The translations under genes were made by a program, and so were the position numbers. Of a stretch of 21,844 nucleotides of DNA, positions 13,990 through 21,843 are shown piece after piece. The stretch is from assembly GCA_963642245.1 (NCBI GenBank), contig CAVIFY010000034.1, forward strand, positions 1 to 21,844, written 5' to 3'. How positions within the stretch are numbered: position 1 is the stretch's first letter; each line of letters starts with the position of its first letter. The notes under the pieces are model-generated. The model was not told where the DNA came from, searched no databases, and saw nothing but the letters and a program-made list of their open reading frames with translations. This DNA is from CAG-217 sp963642245 (GTDB taxonomy: Bacteria > Bacillota > Clostridia > Oscillospirales > Acutalibacteraceae).

Positions 13990-16650
13990 TTAGCTATGAA
14001 CGGCCCGCTGCACCGCCTTGACCAGTTCCACCACCGGGATCACCGCCAGCGCCAGCGCCATAGACACGCCGTAGGACGGGCCGGACAGGGGAACAAAATC
14101 AAAGGCCGCCGCCAGTGCCGGCACATACAGCACCACCGTGGACAGCACCAGGGACAGCGTCATAGCCCCCCACAGATAGCCGTTTTGCCCCATAGAGAAC
14201 AGACTGGCCCGGCGCGAGCGCATATTAAAGCTATGGAAGATCTCTGCCATAGACAGGGTGAAGAACGCCATAGTCATACCGGTTTTATGAGCCAGCGGAT
14301 CCGTGATGTGCACCAGGGCGGTCCACTCCAATTGTACCGGGCAGGTGAGCACCAGGCCGCTGAAGTAGGCCAGCAAGGTCACCGCCGTTACCAGCAGCCC
14401 CTGCCAGGCCACATCAAAGCCCATACCCCCGGCAAAAATGCCGTCCTTTGGGTCCCGGGGTCGGCGGCGCATGATCTCCGGCTCGCCCCGCTCCAACCCC
14501 AGCGCCAGCGCAGGAAAGCAATCGGTGATCAAATTGATCCACAGCAGGTGCACCGGCTCCAAAATGGTAAAGCCCAGCAGAGTAGCCACCAGGATGGTAA
14601 GCACCTCCGCCAAGTTGGAGGACAGCAAAAACTGAATGGACTTGCGGATATTATCATACACCCGGCGGCCCTCCTCCACAGCCGCCACAATGGTGGCAAA
14701 GTTATCGTCCGTCAGCACCATATCCGCCACATTCTTGGTCACATCCGTGCCGGTCACGCCCATACCTACGCCAATATCCGCCGCCTGAATGGCCGGGGCG
14801 TCATTGACCCCGTCACCGGTCATGGCAGTGACAGCCCCCTGCCGATGAAAGGCCTCTACAATGCGCACCTTATGCTCCGGCTGCACCCGGGCAAACACGC
14901 TGCACCGGGCAACGGCGTCGTCCAGCGCCCGATCGTCCATTTGGCTCAGCTGCGCGCCGGTGAGCACCTGGCCCTCCGGCTCCAAGATCCCCAGCTGCCG
15001 GGCAATGGCTGCGGCCGTGTCCCGATGATCGCCGGTGATCATCACCGGGCGAATGCCCGCTTGGCGGCAAGCGGCAATGGCCTCCACCGCCTCCGGGCGC
15101 ACCGGGTCCATCATACCCACCAGCCCCAGGTAGCAAAGCCCCTGTTCCAGCACCTCCGGCGACCGGGCCGACGGCAGGGACGGGTACTGCCTGGTTGCAG
15201 CGCAAAGCACCCGCAGTGCCCGGTCTGCCATACGCTGATTTTCGTCCAGGATCCGGCGGCGCAGATCCGGAGTCAAGGGCACCGCTCTCCCCTGCTGCCA
15301 GGCGTGGGTGCACCGCTCCAGCACCACATCCGGCGCGCCCTTGGTGTACTGCACCACGCCCTCCGGGGTGCGGTGGAGGGTAGTCATCATCTTGCGCCCG
15401 GAGTCAAAGGGCAGCTCCCCCACCCGAGGGTACTGCCGCTCCAGCGCCGCCTTATCCAGCCCCAGGTCTGCCGCGTCCTGCACCAGCGCCACCTCGGTGG
15501 GCTCGCCCTCTATGCGTTCCCCTGCCCGGTGGGCGTCCGAGCACAGCGCCATGGCGGTCATCAGCTGCTCCGGCGGCACACCGGTGCGCACGGTGACGGT
15601 CATTCTATTTTGGGTCAGGGTGCCGGTTTTATCCGAGCAGATCACCTGGGTACAGCCCAGGGTCTCCACTGCCGTCAGTCGCCGGATCACCGCGTGGCGG
15701 CGGCTCATCTTGGTCACGCCGATGGACAGCACGATGGTCACCACCGCAGCCAGTCCCTCCGGAATGGCCGCCACCGCCAGTGACACCGCCACCATAAAGG
15801 TGGACAGCGCGCCGCTAAAGGTCAGCCCGCCTGCCAGCAGGCTGCGCCCCACATCGAGCGTAAAGATCCCGGCGCAGATGGCCAGCACCAGCAGGGACAG
15901 GATTTTGGACAGCTGGGTCAACTTCTTTTGCAGGGGCGTGGCGTTCTGCCCGGCGGTATTCAAGGCGTGGGCAATGCGCCCCATTTGGGTGTCCATACCG
16001 GTGGTGACCACCACGGCACGGCCCCGACCGTACACCACATTGGCGCCCATAAATACCAAGTTACTGCAAGCGGAGGGCGGCAGCTCCTGCCCGGTATCCG
16101 GCAAAGGCGCCGGGGATTTTTCCACCGGCTGGGACTCGCCGGTAAGGGCAGACTCCTCCACCCGCAGGCCGATACTCTCCAGCACCCGGCAGTCCGCGGG
16201 AATACGGTCACCGGCAGACAACAGCACCACATCGCCGGGCACCAAAGTACGGCTGGGCACGGTGCACTCTGCCCCGCCCCGCAGCACCCGGGAGGTGGCC
16301 GGGGTCATCTCCTGCAAGGCGGCAATGGCCTTTTCCGCCTTGCTCTCCTGGGCCACGCCTAAGACGGCGTTCACCGCCACCACCGTCATAATGATCAGCA
16401 CATCTGCCGGGAACTCCCGGTGCACCACGCACAGCACCGCAGACACGGCGGCCGCCGCCAGCAGCACCAGGATCATCGGGTCCGACAGCTGCAACATAAA
16501 CCGCCGCCACAGGCTGTCGCCCTTTTTCCGTGCCAGTCGGTTTTCGCCATATTTTGCCAACCGGGCAGCCGCCTGCTTGCGGCTCAGCCCGCCGGGGGCG
16601 CTGTCCAGCTCCCGCAGCACCCGCTCTGCCGTCCATCTGTATGCCTGCAT
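13990..16650 (-). CDS. Calcium-type (P2A) cation-transporting P-type ATPase
   Basis: An 886-residue membrane pump of the SERCA-like P2A group, of the usual bacterial length. It couples ATP hydrolysis to cation export, most likely Ca2+. Motifs in order: actuator TGES (Glu172), M4 IPEGLA (Glu298), phosphorylation site DKTGTLTQN (Asp340), hinge GDGVNDAPA (Asp617), and M6 INLITDCFPALALG, where the Asn and Asp match calcium ligands of LMCA1 and SERCA. The N-terminal cation-ATPase domain and C-terminal membrane helices are complete. The ATG at 16650 is preceded by GGGAGG seven bases upstream; a frame extension to 16689 lacks such a site. Downstream is a bidirectional terminator, upstream the kinase terminator, so it is a single-gene unit. 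Calcium is inferred from family membership. Confidence 0.93.
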   Translation of the reverse strand: MQAYRWTAERVLRELDSAPGGLSRKQAAARLAKYGENRLARKKGDSLWRRFMLQLSDPMILVLLAAAAVSAVLCVVHREFPADVLIIMTVVAVNAVLGVAQESKAEKAIAALQEMTPATSRVLRGGAECTVPSRTLVPGDVVLLSAGDRIPADCRVLESIGLRVEESALTGESQPVEKSPAPLPDTGQELPPSACSNLVFMGANVVYGRGRAVVVTTGMDTQMGRIAHALNTAGQNATPLQKKLTQLSKILSLLVLAICAGIFTLDVGRSLLAGGLTFSGALSTFMVAVSLAVAAIPEGLAAVVTIVLSIGVTKMSRRHAVIRRLTAVETLGCTQVICSDKTGTLTQNRMTVTVRTGVPPEQLMTAMALCSDAHRAGERIEGEPTEVALVQDAADLGLDKAALERQYPRVGELPFDSGRKMMTTLHRTPEGVVQYTKGAPDVVLERCTHAWQQGRAVPLTPDLRRRILDENQRMADRALRVLCAATRQYPSLPSARSPEVLEQGLCYLGLVGMMDPVRPEAVEAIAACRQAGIRPVMITGDHRDTAAAIARQLGILEPEGQVLTGAQLSQMDDRALDDAVARCSVFARVQPEHKVRIVEAFHRQGAVTAMTGDGVNDAPAIQAADIGVGMGVTGTDVTKNVADMVLTDDNFATIVAAVEEGRRVYDNIRKSIQFLLSSNLAEVLTILVATLLGFTILEPVHLLWINLITDCFPALALGLERGEPEIMRRRPRDPKDGIFAGGMGFDVAWQGLLVTAVTLLAYFSGLVLTCPVQLEWTALVHITDPLAHKTGMTMAFFTLSMAEIFHSFNMRSRRASLFSMGQNGYLWGAMTLSLVLSTVVLYVPALAAAFDFVPLSGPSYGVSMALALAVIPVVELVKAVQRAVHS

Positions 16651-16670
16651 TGCAGAACCTCCCATTTGAA

Positions 16671-16720
16671 AATAAAAAGACCCGTACATAGGGTCACTAC
16701 ATACGAGTCTGTTTTTTATT
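16671..16720. terminator. Bidirectional terminator after the sugar kinase
   Basis: AGACCCGTA (16678-16686) pairs with TACGAGTCT (16702-16710), nine pairs with one wobble. T-runs follow in both directions. It closes the aldolase-kinase unit on the minus strand, and lies just ahead of the ATPase ribosome binding site. Confidence 0.8.
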
Positions 16721-16735
16721 CCGGGTGGCGGTCCG

Positions 16736-17752
16736 TCAGGCGCGGGCCACCATTTCGCCGTATTCTTCCTTGCTTTTTTTGATAAAGGCCGCCACCGCCT
16801 CTGCGGTGGGCATAGCGTCCGAGCAGCTGTGGGCGGAGATGAGCATAGAGGCCGAGGCGGAGCCGAACTCCAGGCATTCGATCATCTCTTTGCCTTGCAG
16901 CAGGCTGTACAGAAAAGCGGAGCCGTAGCCGTCGCCGCCGCCAAAGCCCTTGAGCACCACAGCCGGGAAAGGCTTAATGGAGTAATAATTGCCGTCGTTG
17001 GTATAGGCGGTGGAGCCGTCCTTGCCGTGCTTAATGACGCAAATGGTGGCACCAAAGGACTGCCAGTACCGGGCGCTCTCCGGGTCGGAGCCTTTCACGC
17101 CCACAATGCCCTCCATCAGGTCAAATTCCTCACGAGAGCCCATAATAATATCCGCGCCGCGAGCCACCAAGCTGTAATACACGGCGATCTCGTCCTTGGA
17201 CTGCCAAGTGTACGCCCGGTAGTCAATATCAAAGATAATGCGCACATTGTTCTTCTGGGCCAGCATCATCGCCTTTAAGCAGGCCTCTCTGGACGGAGAC
17301 TTGGCCAGAGCCGTACCGCTGATCACAATGGCCTTGGCAGAGGCGATATACGCCTCGTCAATATCCTCCGGCGCCAGGCAAAAATCCGCCACATTATCCC
17401 GGTACATCAGGATAGAGGACTGCTCTTTGGACAGGATCTCCGTAAAGGTCAGGCCAATGCACTCGCCGTTCTTGGCTCGGGTCACATGGGAGGTGTCGAT
17501 CCCCTCATTTTGGAAATATTCCACTACATAGTCCCCGAACTGGTCGGCAGACACACAGCCGCAAAAGCCCACCTTGCAGCCCAGCCGGGCCAGGCCTACG
17601 GCAATATTGGCCGGGGAGCCGCCCACATACTTGTTAAAGTTGGACGACTGGGACAACGGCTTATACATATCCGTGGGGTTAAAATCAATGGCAATGCGGC
17701 CGATGGGGATAAAATCCAGCGGCTTGGTCATGTCAAATTCAATGTACTTCAT
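16736..17752 (-). CDS. iolC: PfkB-family sugar kinase, IolC-like (5-dehydro-2-deoxygluconokinase)
   Basis: A 338-residue PfkB-family kinase. IolC phosphorylates 5-dehydro-2-deoxy-D-gluconate in myo-inositol breakdown. Seen here are the N-terminal VGGSPANIAVGLARLG sugar site and GFGGGDGYGSAF with the catalytic Asp274; the usual GAGD anion hole reads GGGD. Opening phrase DFIPIGRIAIDFNP resembles IolC. ATG follows GGAGAGG. It stands 37 bases downstream of the class II aldolase gene, and the aldolase may use the product of this kinase, as IolJ does. The other iol genes (iolG, E, D, B) are absent from the window, so another sugar acid substrate is possible. Symbol given on similarity alone. Confidence 0.75.
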   Translation of the reverse strand: MKYIEFDMTKPLDFIPIGRIAIDFNPTDMYKPLSQSSNFNKYVGGSPANIAVGLARLGCKVGFCGCVSADQFGDYVVEYFQNEGIDTSHVTRAKNGECIGLTFTEILSKEQSSILMYRDNVADFCLAPEDIDEAYIASAKAIVISGTALAKSPSREACLKAMMLAQKNNVRIIFDIDYRAYTWQSKDEIAVYYSLVARGADIIMGSREEFDLMEGIVGVKGSDPESARYWQSFGATICVIKHGKDGSTAYTNDGNYYSIKPFPAVVLKGFGGGDGYGSAFLYSLLQGKEMIECLEFGSASASMLISAHSCSDAMPTAEAVAAFIKKSKEEYGEMVARA

Positions 17753-17789
17753 AGTTCCCTCTCCATAAACCTATGCGCAGGCGGCCGGA

Positions 17790-18632
17790 TTATGCCTTGC
17801 CGTCTGTGCCGAAAATCAAAATATGGCGGCGAGCGTTCTTGTACGCCCCCTGCACCTCTGCCCCTTGCAGATCGTAGTAACCGCCGATGGCGCCGGTGTC
17901 ATAAGCGCCCCGCACCGTTTGCTCCACACTGTCAAAAGTGGCGGTGGCAATATTGATTTTTTGGATCCCTGTTTGCGCGCAGCGGCGAAAGTCCTCCGGC
18001 GAAATGCCGGTGCCGCCGTGGAGCACCAGGGGCGTGTGGGTATCTTCTGCCACCCGGGCCAAAATATCAAACCGCAGCTGGGGCGTTGCCTTGTAATTGC
18101 CGTGGGCGTTGCCGATGGCGATAGCCAGGGCGTCTACCCCGGTCTCCTGCTCAAAGCGTACCGCGTCCGCCGGGTCCGTGCAGTGCATAGCGATCTCCTC
18201 CGAGCCGTCCTCCGAGCCGCCCACGCAGCCGATCTCCGCCTCCACGGCAGCACCGTACGGGCGCGCCATCTCCATAATCCGGCGGGTCTCTGCAATATTT
18301 TCGTCCAGCGGCAGGTGGGAGCCGTCAAACATCACGGAGGTAAAGCCCAGTTCCAGCGCCAGGCCGATCTTCTCCTCCGTTTTGCCGTGGTCAAAGTGCA
18401 CCGCCACCGGCACACTCGCCTGCCGGGCAGCGGCCACCATCAAGGGACCGATCAACTCCAGCGGCGACTGGCGCAGCCGCACCTCCGCGATCTGGAGGAT
18501 CACCGGGGCGCGCAGCTCCTCTGCCGCTTGCAGCACACCCAGCACCATCTCCATATTGGCAACGGAAAAGGAGCCAACGGCATAGCCGCCGACGCGGGCG
18601 TCTGCCAGCAGGTCACGCATATTCACCAGCAT
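17790..18632 (-). CDS. Class II fructose-bisphosphate-type aldolase, IolJ-like
   Basis: A 280-residue zinc-dependent class II aldolase. Catalytic Asp81 and zinc ligand His82 lie in VAVHFDHGKTEEK; the other ligands are His177 in IGNAHGNYK and His205 in LVLHGGTGI. Glu133 in VEAEIGCVGG is the usual metal-site glutamate. Candidates for the substrate are fructose 1,6-bisphosphate, tagatose 1,6-bisphosphate or 6-phospho-5-dehydro-2-deoxygluconate (IolJ); the adjacent IolC-like kinase points to the last. ATG at 18632 is chosen because GAGG stands seven bases before it, while a GTG six bases upstream would be too close to that site. It begins only about 25 bases beyond the end of rnpB. Confidence 0.9.
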   Translation of the reverse strand: MLVNMRDLLADARVGGYAVGSFSVANMEMVLGVLQAAEELRAPVILQIAEVRLRQSPLELIGPLMVAAARQASVPVAVHFDHGKTEEKIGLALELGFTSVMFDGSHLPLDENIAETRRIMEMARPYGAAVEAEIGCVGGSEDGSEEIAMHCTDPADAVRFEQETGVDALAIAIGNAHGNYKATPQLRFDILARVAEDTHTPLVLHGGTGISPEDFRRCAQTGIQKINIATATFDSVEQTVRGAYDTGAIGGYYDLQGAEVQGAYKNARRHILIFGTDGKA

Positions 18633-18654
18633 AGGCACACCTCAAATGCAAATC

Positions 18655-18998
18655 AAAAATGCGATGAGTCGGGCGTAAGCCGAGTTCTGTCTTGGGCAAT
18701 TATCTATCTCGACGCACGGTTGCCCGTGCGCTCCAGCCATCCTTCGAAGTTCTGTGTCGAGCAAACAACCCTTCAGTCGATGTTGCAGCGGATAGGGTTT
18801 ACATGGCAGGGAATGTCTCCACCCCCTCGGTGAGCTCTTACCTCGCCTTTCCATCCTTACCGCAAAAGCGGCGGTTTATTTCTGTTGCACTTTCCCTAGG
18901 GTCGCCCCCGGCGGCCGTTAGCCGTTATCCTGCTCTGTGCTGCTCGGACTTTCCTCACGCAGTAACCTGCGCGCAACTGCCTGCCCGGCTCATCTTCT
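18655..18998 (-). ncRNA. rnpB: RNase P RNA (catalytic subunit, bacterial)
   Basis: The minus strand carries the invariant 5' segment GAGGAAAGTCCGAGCA with its flanks, the AGAGCAGGATAACGG region, and near the 3' end ACAGAACTCGGCTTACG. The 5' GATGAG (18989-18994) pairs with CTCATC at the 3' end (18663-18668) to make helix P1. Length of about 340 bases fits the type A class. The RNA cleaves the 5' leader of tRNA precursors with protein RnpA. The 5' end agrees with the promoter at 19001-19030. A TTTTTGATTT tract follows the 3' end. Boundaries are good to within about five bases. Confidence 0.96.
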
Positions 18999-19000
18999 CC

Positions 19001-19030
19001 ATTTTAATCCATAGCACCGGGGAATGTCAA
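19001..19030 (-). promoter_or_regulatory. rnpB promoter
   Basis: TTGACA (19025-19030 on the minus strand), 18-bp spacer and TAAAAT (19001-19006), one mismatch from TATAAT. The predicted start is about seven bases on, at the first base of the P1 helix. Confidence 0.85.
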
Positions 19031-19067
19031 CTGTTTTTCTGCCGGGCAAGAATTTACAGAACAGGTC

Positions 19068-19096
19068 TTGCATTTCTGTTCTTTTTGTACTACTAT
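19068..19096 (+). promoter_or_regulatory. Possible promoter of the LCP operon
   Basis: TTGCAT and TACTAT with a 17-bp gap stand ahead of the LCP gene. Both boxes are weak (three and four matches), so this is tentative. The gap between rnpB and the gene is divergent, so a promoter must exist about here. Confidence 0.35.
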
Positions 19097-19122
19097 GGAG
19101 CAAAGAAAGGCAGGTAGACAGA

Positions 19123-20517
19123 ATGCCCAGATTTGAACAGGAAGGCTTTGACCCCCGCCGTCGGCGGGAGAACGACGCCCTGGACCGCACGGTGCCGGAG
19201 GAAGACCGGTATTTGGACCCGGGAGTGGACCTGGATTTTAACAGTCGGCAGCGAGATGTGATCGACCGGCAGGACGAAAGCGGTATCAACCCTTGCGACT
19301 ACCGAGATCCTTACGCCACCCGGTCGCCGTACAGCCAAAACAACGACTATGACCCAAACGGTTACATAGAGCCACCGGCGCCGCCCCGCCGGTTTGAGAG
19401 CGAGCGCCCGGCGGATTTTTATACGGACCGGAGCGACCCGCCCGCCCCTGCCCGGTCCCGGGACCGAGAGCGGACAAGCCGCGACCCCCGCACCGGCAGC
19501 CGCAGCCATACCCCTGCCGAAAAGCACGGCAAGCCGCCCAAAAAAGGCAAGGGCAGCAAAAAGGCAAAGGTGGGGCTGAGTATCTTTTGCGTGCTGCTGG
19601 CGCTGATTTTAATTCTTGTAGGCTGCGCCACCAGTGTGCTGGGCAAGATCAACTATAACGACCAAAAAGAGAATAAATATGTCACCGCGTCGGAGCTAAA
19701 GAGCGATCCGCGGGTGAAGAATGTGCTGCTGCTGGGCGTGGACGCCAGGCCCAAGGACGAGGCCAGCGCCTCCCGCAGCGATACGATGATGCTCATTTCC
19801 GTAGACTCTGTGCACCACACCATTAAGATGACCTCCTTTTTGCGAGACACCTGGGTGTATATCCCCTGCAAGGATATGAGCCAGCGGCTGAACGCCGCCT
19901 GCCAGTACGGCGGTTACAGCGGTGTGGTAGACACCATTGAGTACAACTTTGGCGTAAAGATCGACAACTATGTGGTGGCGGATTTTGAGATGTTCCAGGT
20001 GCTGGTGGACGCCATCGGCGGCGTGGAAGTGGAGGTCACCAAGGCGGAGGCCAAGGAGGTCACCGGCCACCCCAAGCGCTACGGCAATGTGAAGTTAGAG
20101 GCCGGCAAGCACAACCTGACCGGCAAGCAGGCCCTGGCCTATTGCCGCATTCGCAAGATCGACACGGACTTTGTGCGCACCAAGCGCCAGCGCACGGTGA
20201 TGAACGCCATTATCAAGAAGATGAAGTCCACCAATCCCTTTACCCTGTACAAAATGGCCAGCAACGCCGCCCCGTATATTGAGACGGATATGACCAAGAG
20301 CCAGCTGTGCAGCTTTGTGGCCAAGGCCGGCAGCTGCGCCTCCAGCACCCACCAGGCCCGGGTGCCTTTCCCGGACACTTGGTGGTACGACACCATTAAC
20401 GGCAACTCCATCATTGCCATCAATAAAGAGGAGAATAAAAAGCAGCTGATCGACTTTATCTACAACAAGACCTCCGAACAGCTGGACAAAGAAGAAGCCG
20501 CAGCGGCCAAGAACTGA
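19123..20517 (+). CDS. LytR-CpsA-Psr family cell-wall glycopolymer ligase
   Basis: A 464-residue LCP protein, anchored in the membrane with its enzyme domain outside. LCP enzymes transfer teichoic acid or other polymers from a lipid carrier to peptidoglycan. Residues 1-148 are an unusually long, charged, disordered cytoplasmic tail rich in Arg, Asp and Pro. One helix at about 150-171 follows. The LCP domain from about 195 shows LLLGVDAR, SDTMMLIS, FLRDTWV (Arg241, Asp242), YNFGVKIDNYV, DAIGGVEV and CRIRKIDTDFVRTKRQ, all the family's catalytic patches. A frame extension to 19024 lacks a site; ATG at 19123 follows AAAGGCAGGT. It is first of a probable three-gene operon ending at 21570. The polymer is unknown. 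Confidence 0.93.
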   Translation: MPRFEQEGFDPRRRRENDALDRTVPEEDRYLDPGVDLDFNSRQRDVIDRQDESGINPCDYRDPYATRSPYSQNNDYDPNGYIEPPAPPRRFESERPADFYTDRSDPPAPARSRDRERTSRDPRTGSRSHTPAEKHGKPPKKGKGSKKAKVGLSIFCVLLALILILVGCATSVLGKINYNDQKENKYVTASELKSDPRVKNVLLLGVDARPKDEASASRSDTMMLISVDSVHHTIKMTSFLRDTWVYIPCKDMSQRLNAACQYGGYSGVVDTIEYNFGVKIDNYVVADFEMFQVLVDAIGGVEVEVTKAEAKEVTGHPKRYGNVKLEAGKHNLTGKQALAYCRIRKIDTDFVRTKRQRTVMNAIIKKMKSTNPFTLYKMASNAAPYIETDMTKSQLCSFVAKAGSCASSTHQARVPFPDTWWYDTINGNSIIAINKEENKKQLIDFIYNKTSEQLDKEEAAAAKN

Positions 20518-20553
20518 CCGCTATGCCATAAAGCATAAGAAAGGACGATCAAA

Positions 20554-20895
20554 ATGACAAAGACAGAAATGGTACAAGCAATTTTAGCCGCAGACAGCGC
20601 TTGCCCGGAGCTGAAAGCCGCCGCCCAAAGCTATCTGGACGCCGCAGGCACCCCCGGTGAAGCTGCCGCCGCACAAGCGCTGATCGCCGAGTGCAAGGAC
20701 GATGTGCTGAAATGCGCCGATGTGGTGGCCTTTATGCAGACGGACGCCGCCAAAGCGCAGCTGGGCGAAGAATTGGCCGCCCAAATTTTGGCACATGAGC
20801 AGGCACTACTGGACAGCGGCGCCGAATATTGCGACTGCACCGGCTGCACCGCCGGCAAACGCGTGCTGGATAACCAAGCACTGTTTGTGGAGTAA
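20554..20895 (+). CDS. Small conserved-type protein with C-terminal CDCxxC motif, function unknown
   Basis: A 113-residue soluble, acidic, alanine-rich helical protein. Near the C-terminus EYCDCTGCTAGKRVLDN has three cysteines in C-x-C-x2-C spacing (residues 92-97), which may bind zinc or act in redox chemistry; another pair of cysteines sits at PEL and LKC. Related small clostridial proteins have, as far as I recall, been labelled as Hsp90-type chaperone, but I see no Hsp90 domain and do not support that name. It has a good ribosome site (AAAGGACG then ATCAAA, ATG) and lies 36 bases after the LCP gene and 38 before the lipoprotein. No function is assigned. Confidence 0.8.
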   Translation: MTKTEMVQAILAADSACPELKAAAQSYLDAAGTPGEAAAAQALIAECKDDVLKCADVVAFMQTDAAKAQLGEELAAQILAHEQALLDSGAEYCDCTGCTAGKRVLDNQALFVE

Positions 20896-20933
20896 GCAGC
20901 CAACCGTTCAAAGAAATGAAAGGAAGAAAGAAT

Positions 20934-21515
20934 ATGAAAAAGCTGCAATGGTCAGCGCTGATTTGCGCCTTACTGGTCATTCTGACACTGTCTGCCTGTG
21001 CCAAAAGCAATGGCCAAGGGGCAACAGAACAGACAGAAAGCACCACCAATGCCCAACTGAACAACTACCACTACATAAACGGATTTGCCACCTTTCGCCG
21101 CTCTGATCGGGACGGTATCATCACATTTGCCGACCCGGACAGCACCAACAATGGGGATTACAGCGGCAAAGTACGATGGAAAAGCACAGACAGCAAAAAT
21201 GCGCCGCCCATCGTCAGCGCCGCACAAGTTCTTACCGTAGACGGGAAAGTCGCAAACCGGGTGGAACTGAAAATCGAAACAGCGAAGTCAGATACCTGGG
21301 ATCACCTGGTCTCTTACGAACCCCGGATCCAGGCCAAAGGCAGCGCCAAAGCAACCGCAGAATGTTATATTTCGCTCACGGATCGGCAGGGCACGGAATA
21401 CCGCGTTATGCTGACTCCCACTGCCGATCAACCGGACGATTACGCCGGCGCAGCCGTCTATATCATCGACCATACCACCGGCCGTAGCTTTTGGTACAAC
21501 GACCTTTTGCAGTAA
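20934..21515 (+). CDS. Putative secreted lipoprotein of unknown function
   Basis: A 193-residue protein with an N-terminal lipoprotein signal: basic start MKKLQWSA, hydrophobic core LICALLVILT and the lipobox LSAC, so the mature protein would begin at Cys and be anchored outside the membrane by lipid. The mature part begins with a Thr/Ser/Gln-rich linker and continues as a soluble beta-rich domain with many charged and Tyr residues. I recognise no family. An upstream in-frame ATG at 20916 is possible but lies inside the ribosome site; AAAGGAAG is nine or so bases ahead of the chosen ATG. It is last in the LCP operon, ending at the terminator. Confidence 0.8.
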   Translation: MKKLQWSALICALLVILTLSACAKSNGQGATEQTESTTNAQLNNYHYINGFATFRRSDRDGIITFADPDSTNNGDYSGKVRWKSTDSKNAPPIVSAAQVLTVDGKVANRVELKIETAKSDTWDHLVSYEPRIQAKGSAKATAECYISLTDRQGTEYRVMLTPTADQPDDYAGAAVYIIDHTTGRSFWYNDLLQ

Positions 21516-21530
21516 TGCACCGGTAAATAG

Positions 21531-21575
21531 AAAACGCCCTCTGTTTCTTAACTGAAACAGAGGGCGTTTTTTATT
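21531..21575 (+). terminator. Strong intrinsic terminator after the lipoprotein gene
   Basis: A perfect 17-bp stem, AAAACGCCCTCTGTTTC with GAAACAGAGGGCGTTTT (21531-21570), six-base TTAACT loop, followed by a T-run. It ends the rightward LCP operon and, with its A-run, could also work on the other strand. Confidence 0.95.
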
Positions 21576-21579
21576 GTTC

Positions 21580-21599
21580 GGCGGGAGCAAGCCCCCGCC
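21580..21599. repeat. Short palindrome GGCGGG/CCCGCC
   Basis: Hairpin GGCGGG, eight-base loop AGCAAGCC, CCCGCC, followed by CTACGG. Part of the palindromic cluster that fills the right end. Confidence 0.7.
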
Positions 21600-21645
21600 C
21601 TACGGTGATTTTTGCCTATTGTGCGCGCCGCACCGGTTGTTTTAT

Positions 21646-21702
21646 CCCCTCAGTCGCATAAATGCGACAGCTCCCCTTTATTACATAAAAGGGGAGCCTT
21701 TT
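21646..21702. repeat. Intergenic palindromic repeat unit 1
   Basis: CCCCTC leads into hairpin GTCGCAT/ATGCGAC (21653-21668), then a stem CTCCCCTTTA pairing with AAAAGGGGAG-type sequence to 21696, and a T-run. The unit has the same plan as the copy at 21803-21843 (CCCCTC, GTCGC hairpin, CTCCCC/GGGGAG hairpin) with different loops. No ORF is supported. The hairpin plus T-run may also act as a terminator. Confidence 0.75.
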
Positions 21703-21730
21703 TGTTTGTAATGCAGAAAAGAACCGGTAG

Positions 21731-21749
21731 GGGCGGATAGCATCCGCCC
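21731..21749. repeat. Palindrome GGGCGGAT/ATCCGCCC
   Basis: Eight-base perfect stem with an AGC loop, between the two CCCCTC units. It is followed at 21766-21780 by ACCACC, TGC, GGTGGT, a second perfect hairpin. Confidence 0.75.
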
Positions 21750-21802
21750 GCTGTGTAATCCCTCCACCACCTGCGGTGGTCCCCCACCGAACCGGTGCCC
21801 GT

Positions 21803-21843
21803 CCCCTCTGTCGCTGCGCGACATCTCCCCGCACTGCGGGGAG
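21803..21843. repeat. Intergenic palindromic repeat unit 2
   Basis: CCCCTC, then hairpin GTCGC/GCGAC (21810-21822) and hairpin CTCCCCGC/GCGGGGAG (21825-21843). It repeats the plan of unit 1, 157 bases downstream and in the same orientation. The window ends here, so it may continue. Confidence 0.7.

Noticed and set aside
13939..15783. 614-residue rightward ORF
   Set aside because: His/Gln-rich shadow opposite the P-type ATPase, whose motifs are complete on the other strand.
15308..16669. 453-residue rightward ORF
   Set aside because: Ser/Arg-rich antisense frame of the same ATPase; GC-rich codons keep it open.
17823..18833. 336-residue rightward ORF
   Set aside because: Opposite the aldolase and running into rnpB; no domain.
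18642..18854. 70-residue leftward ORF
   Set aside because: Lies inside rnpB, which is a structural RNA.
19024..19122. N-terminal extension of the LCP protein
   Set aside because: It would start in the rnpB promoter, upstream of the putative LCP promoter; the ATG at 19123 has a ribosome site.
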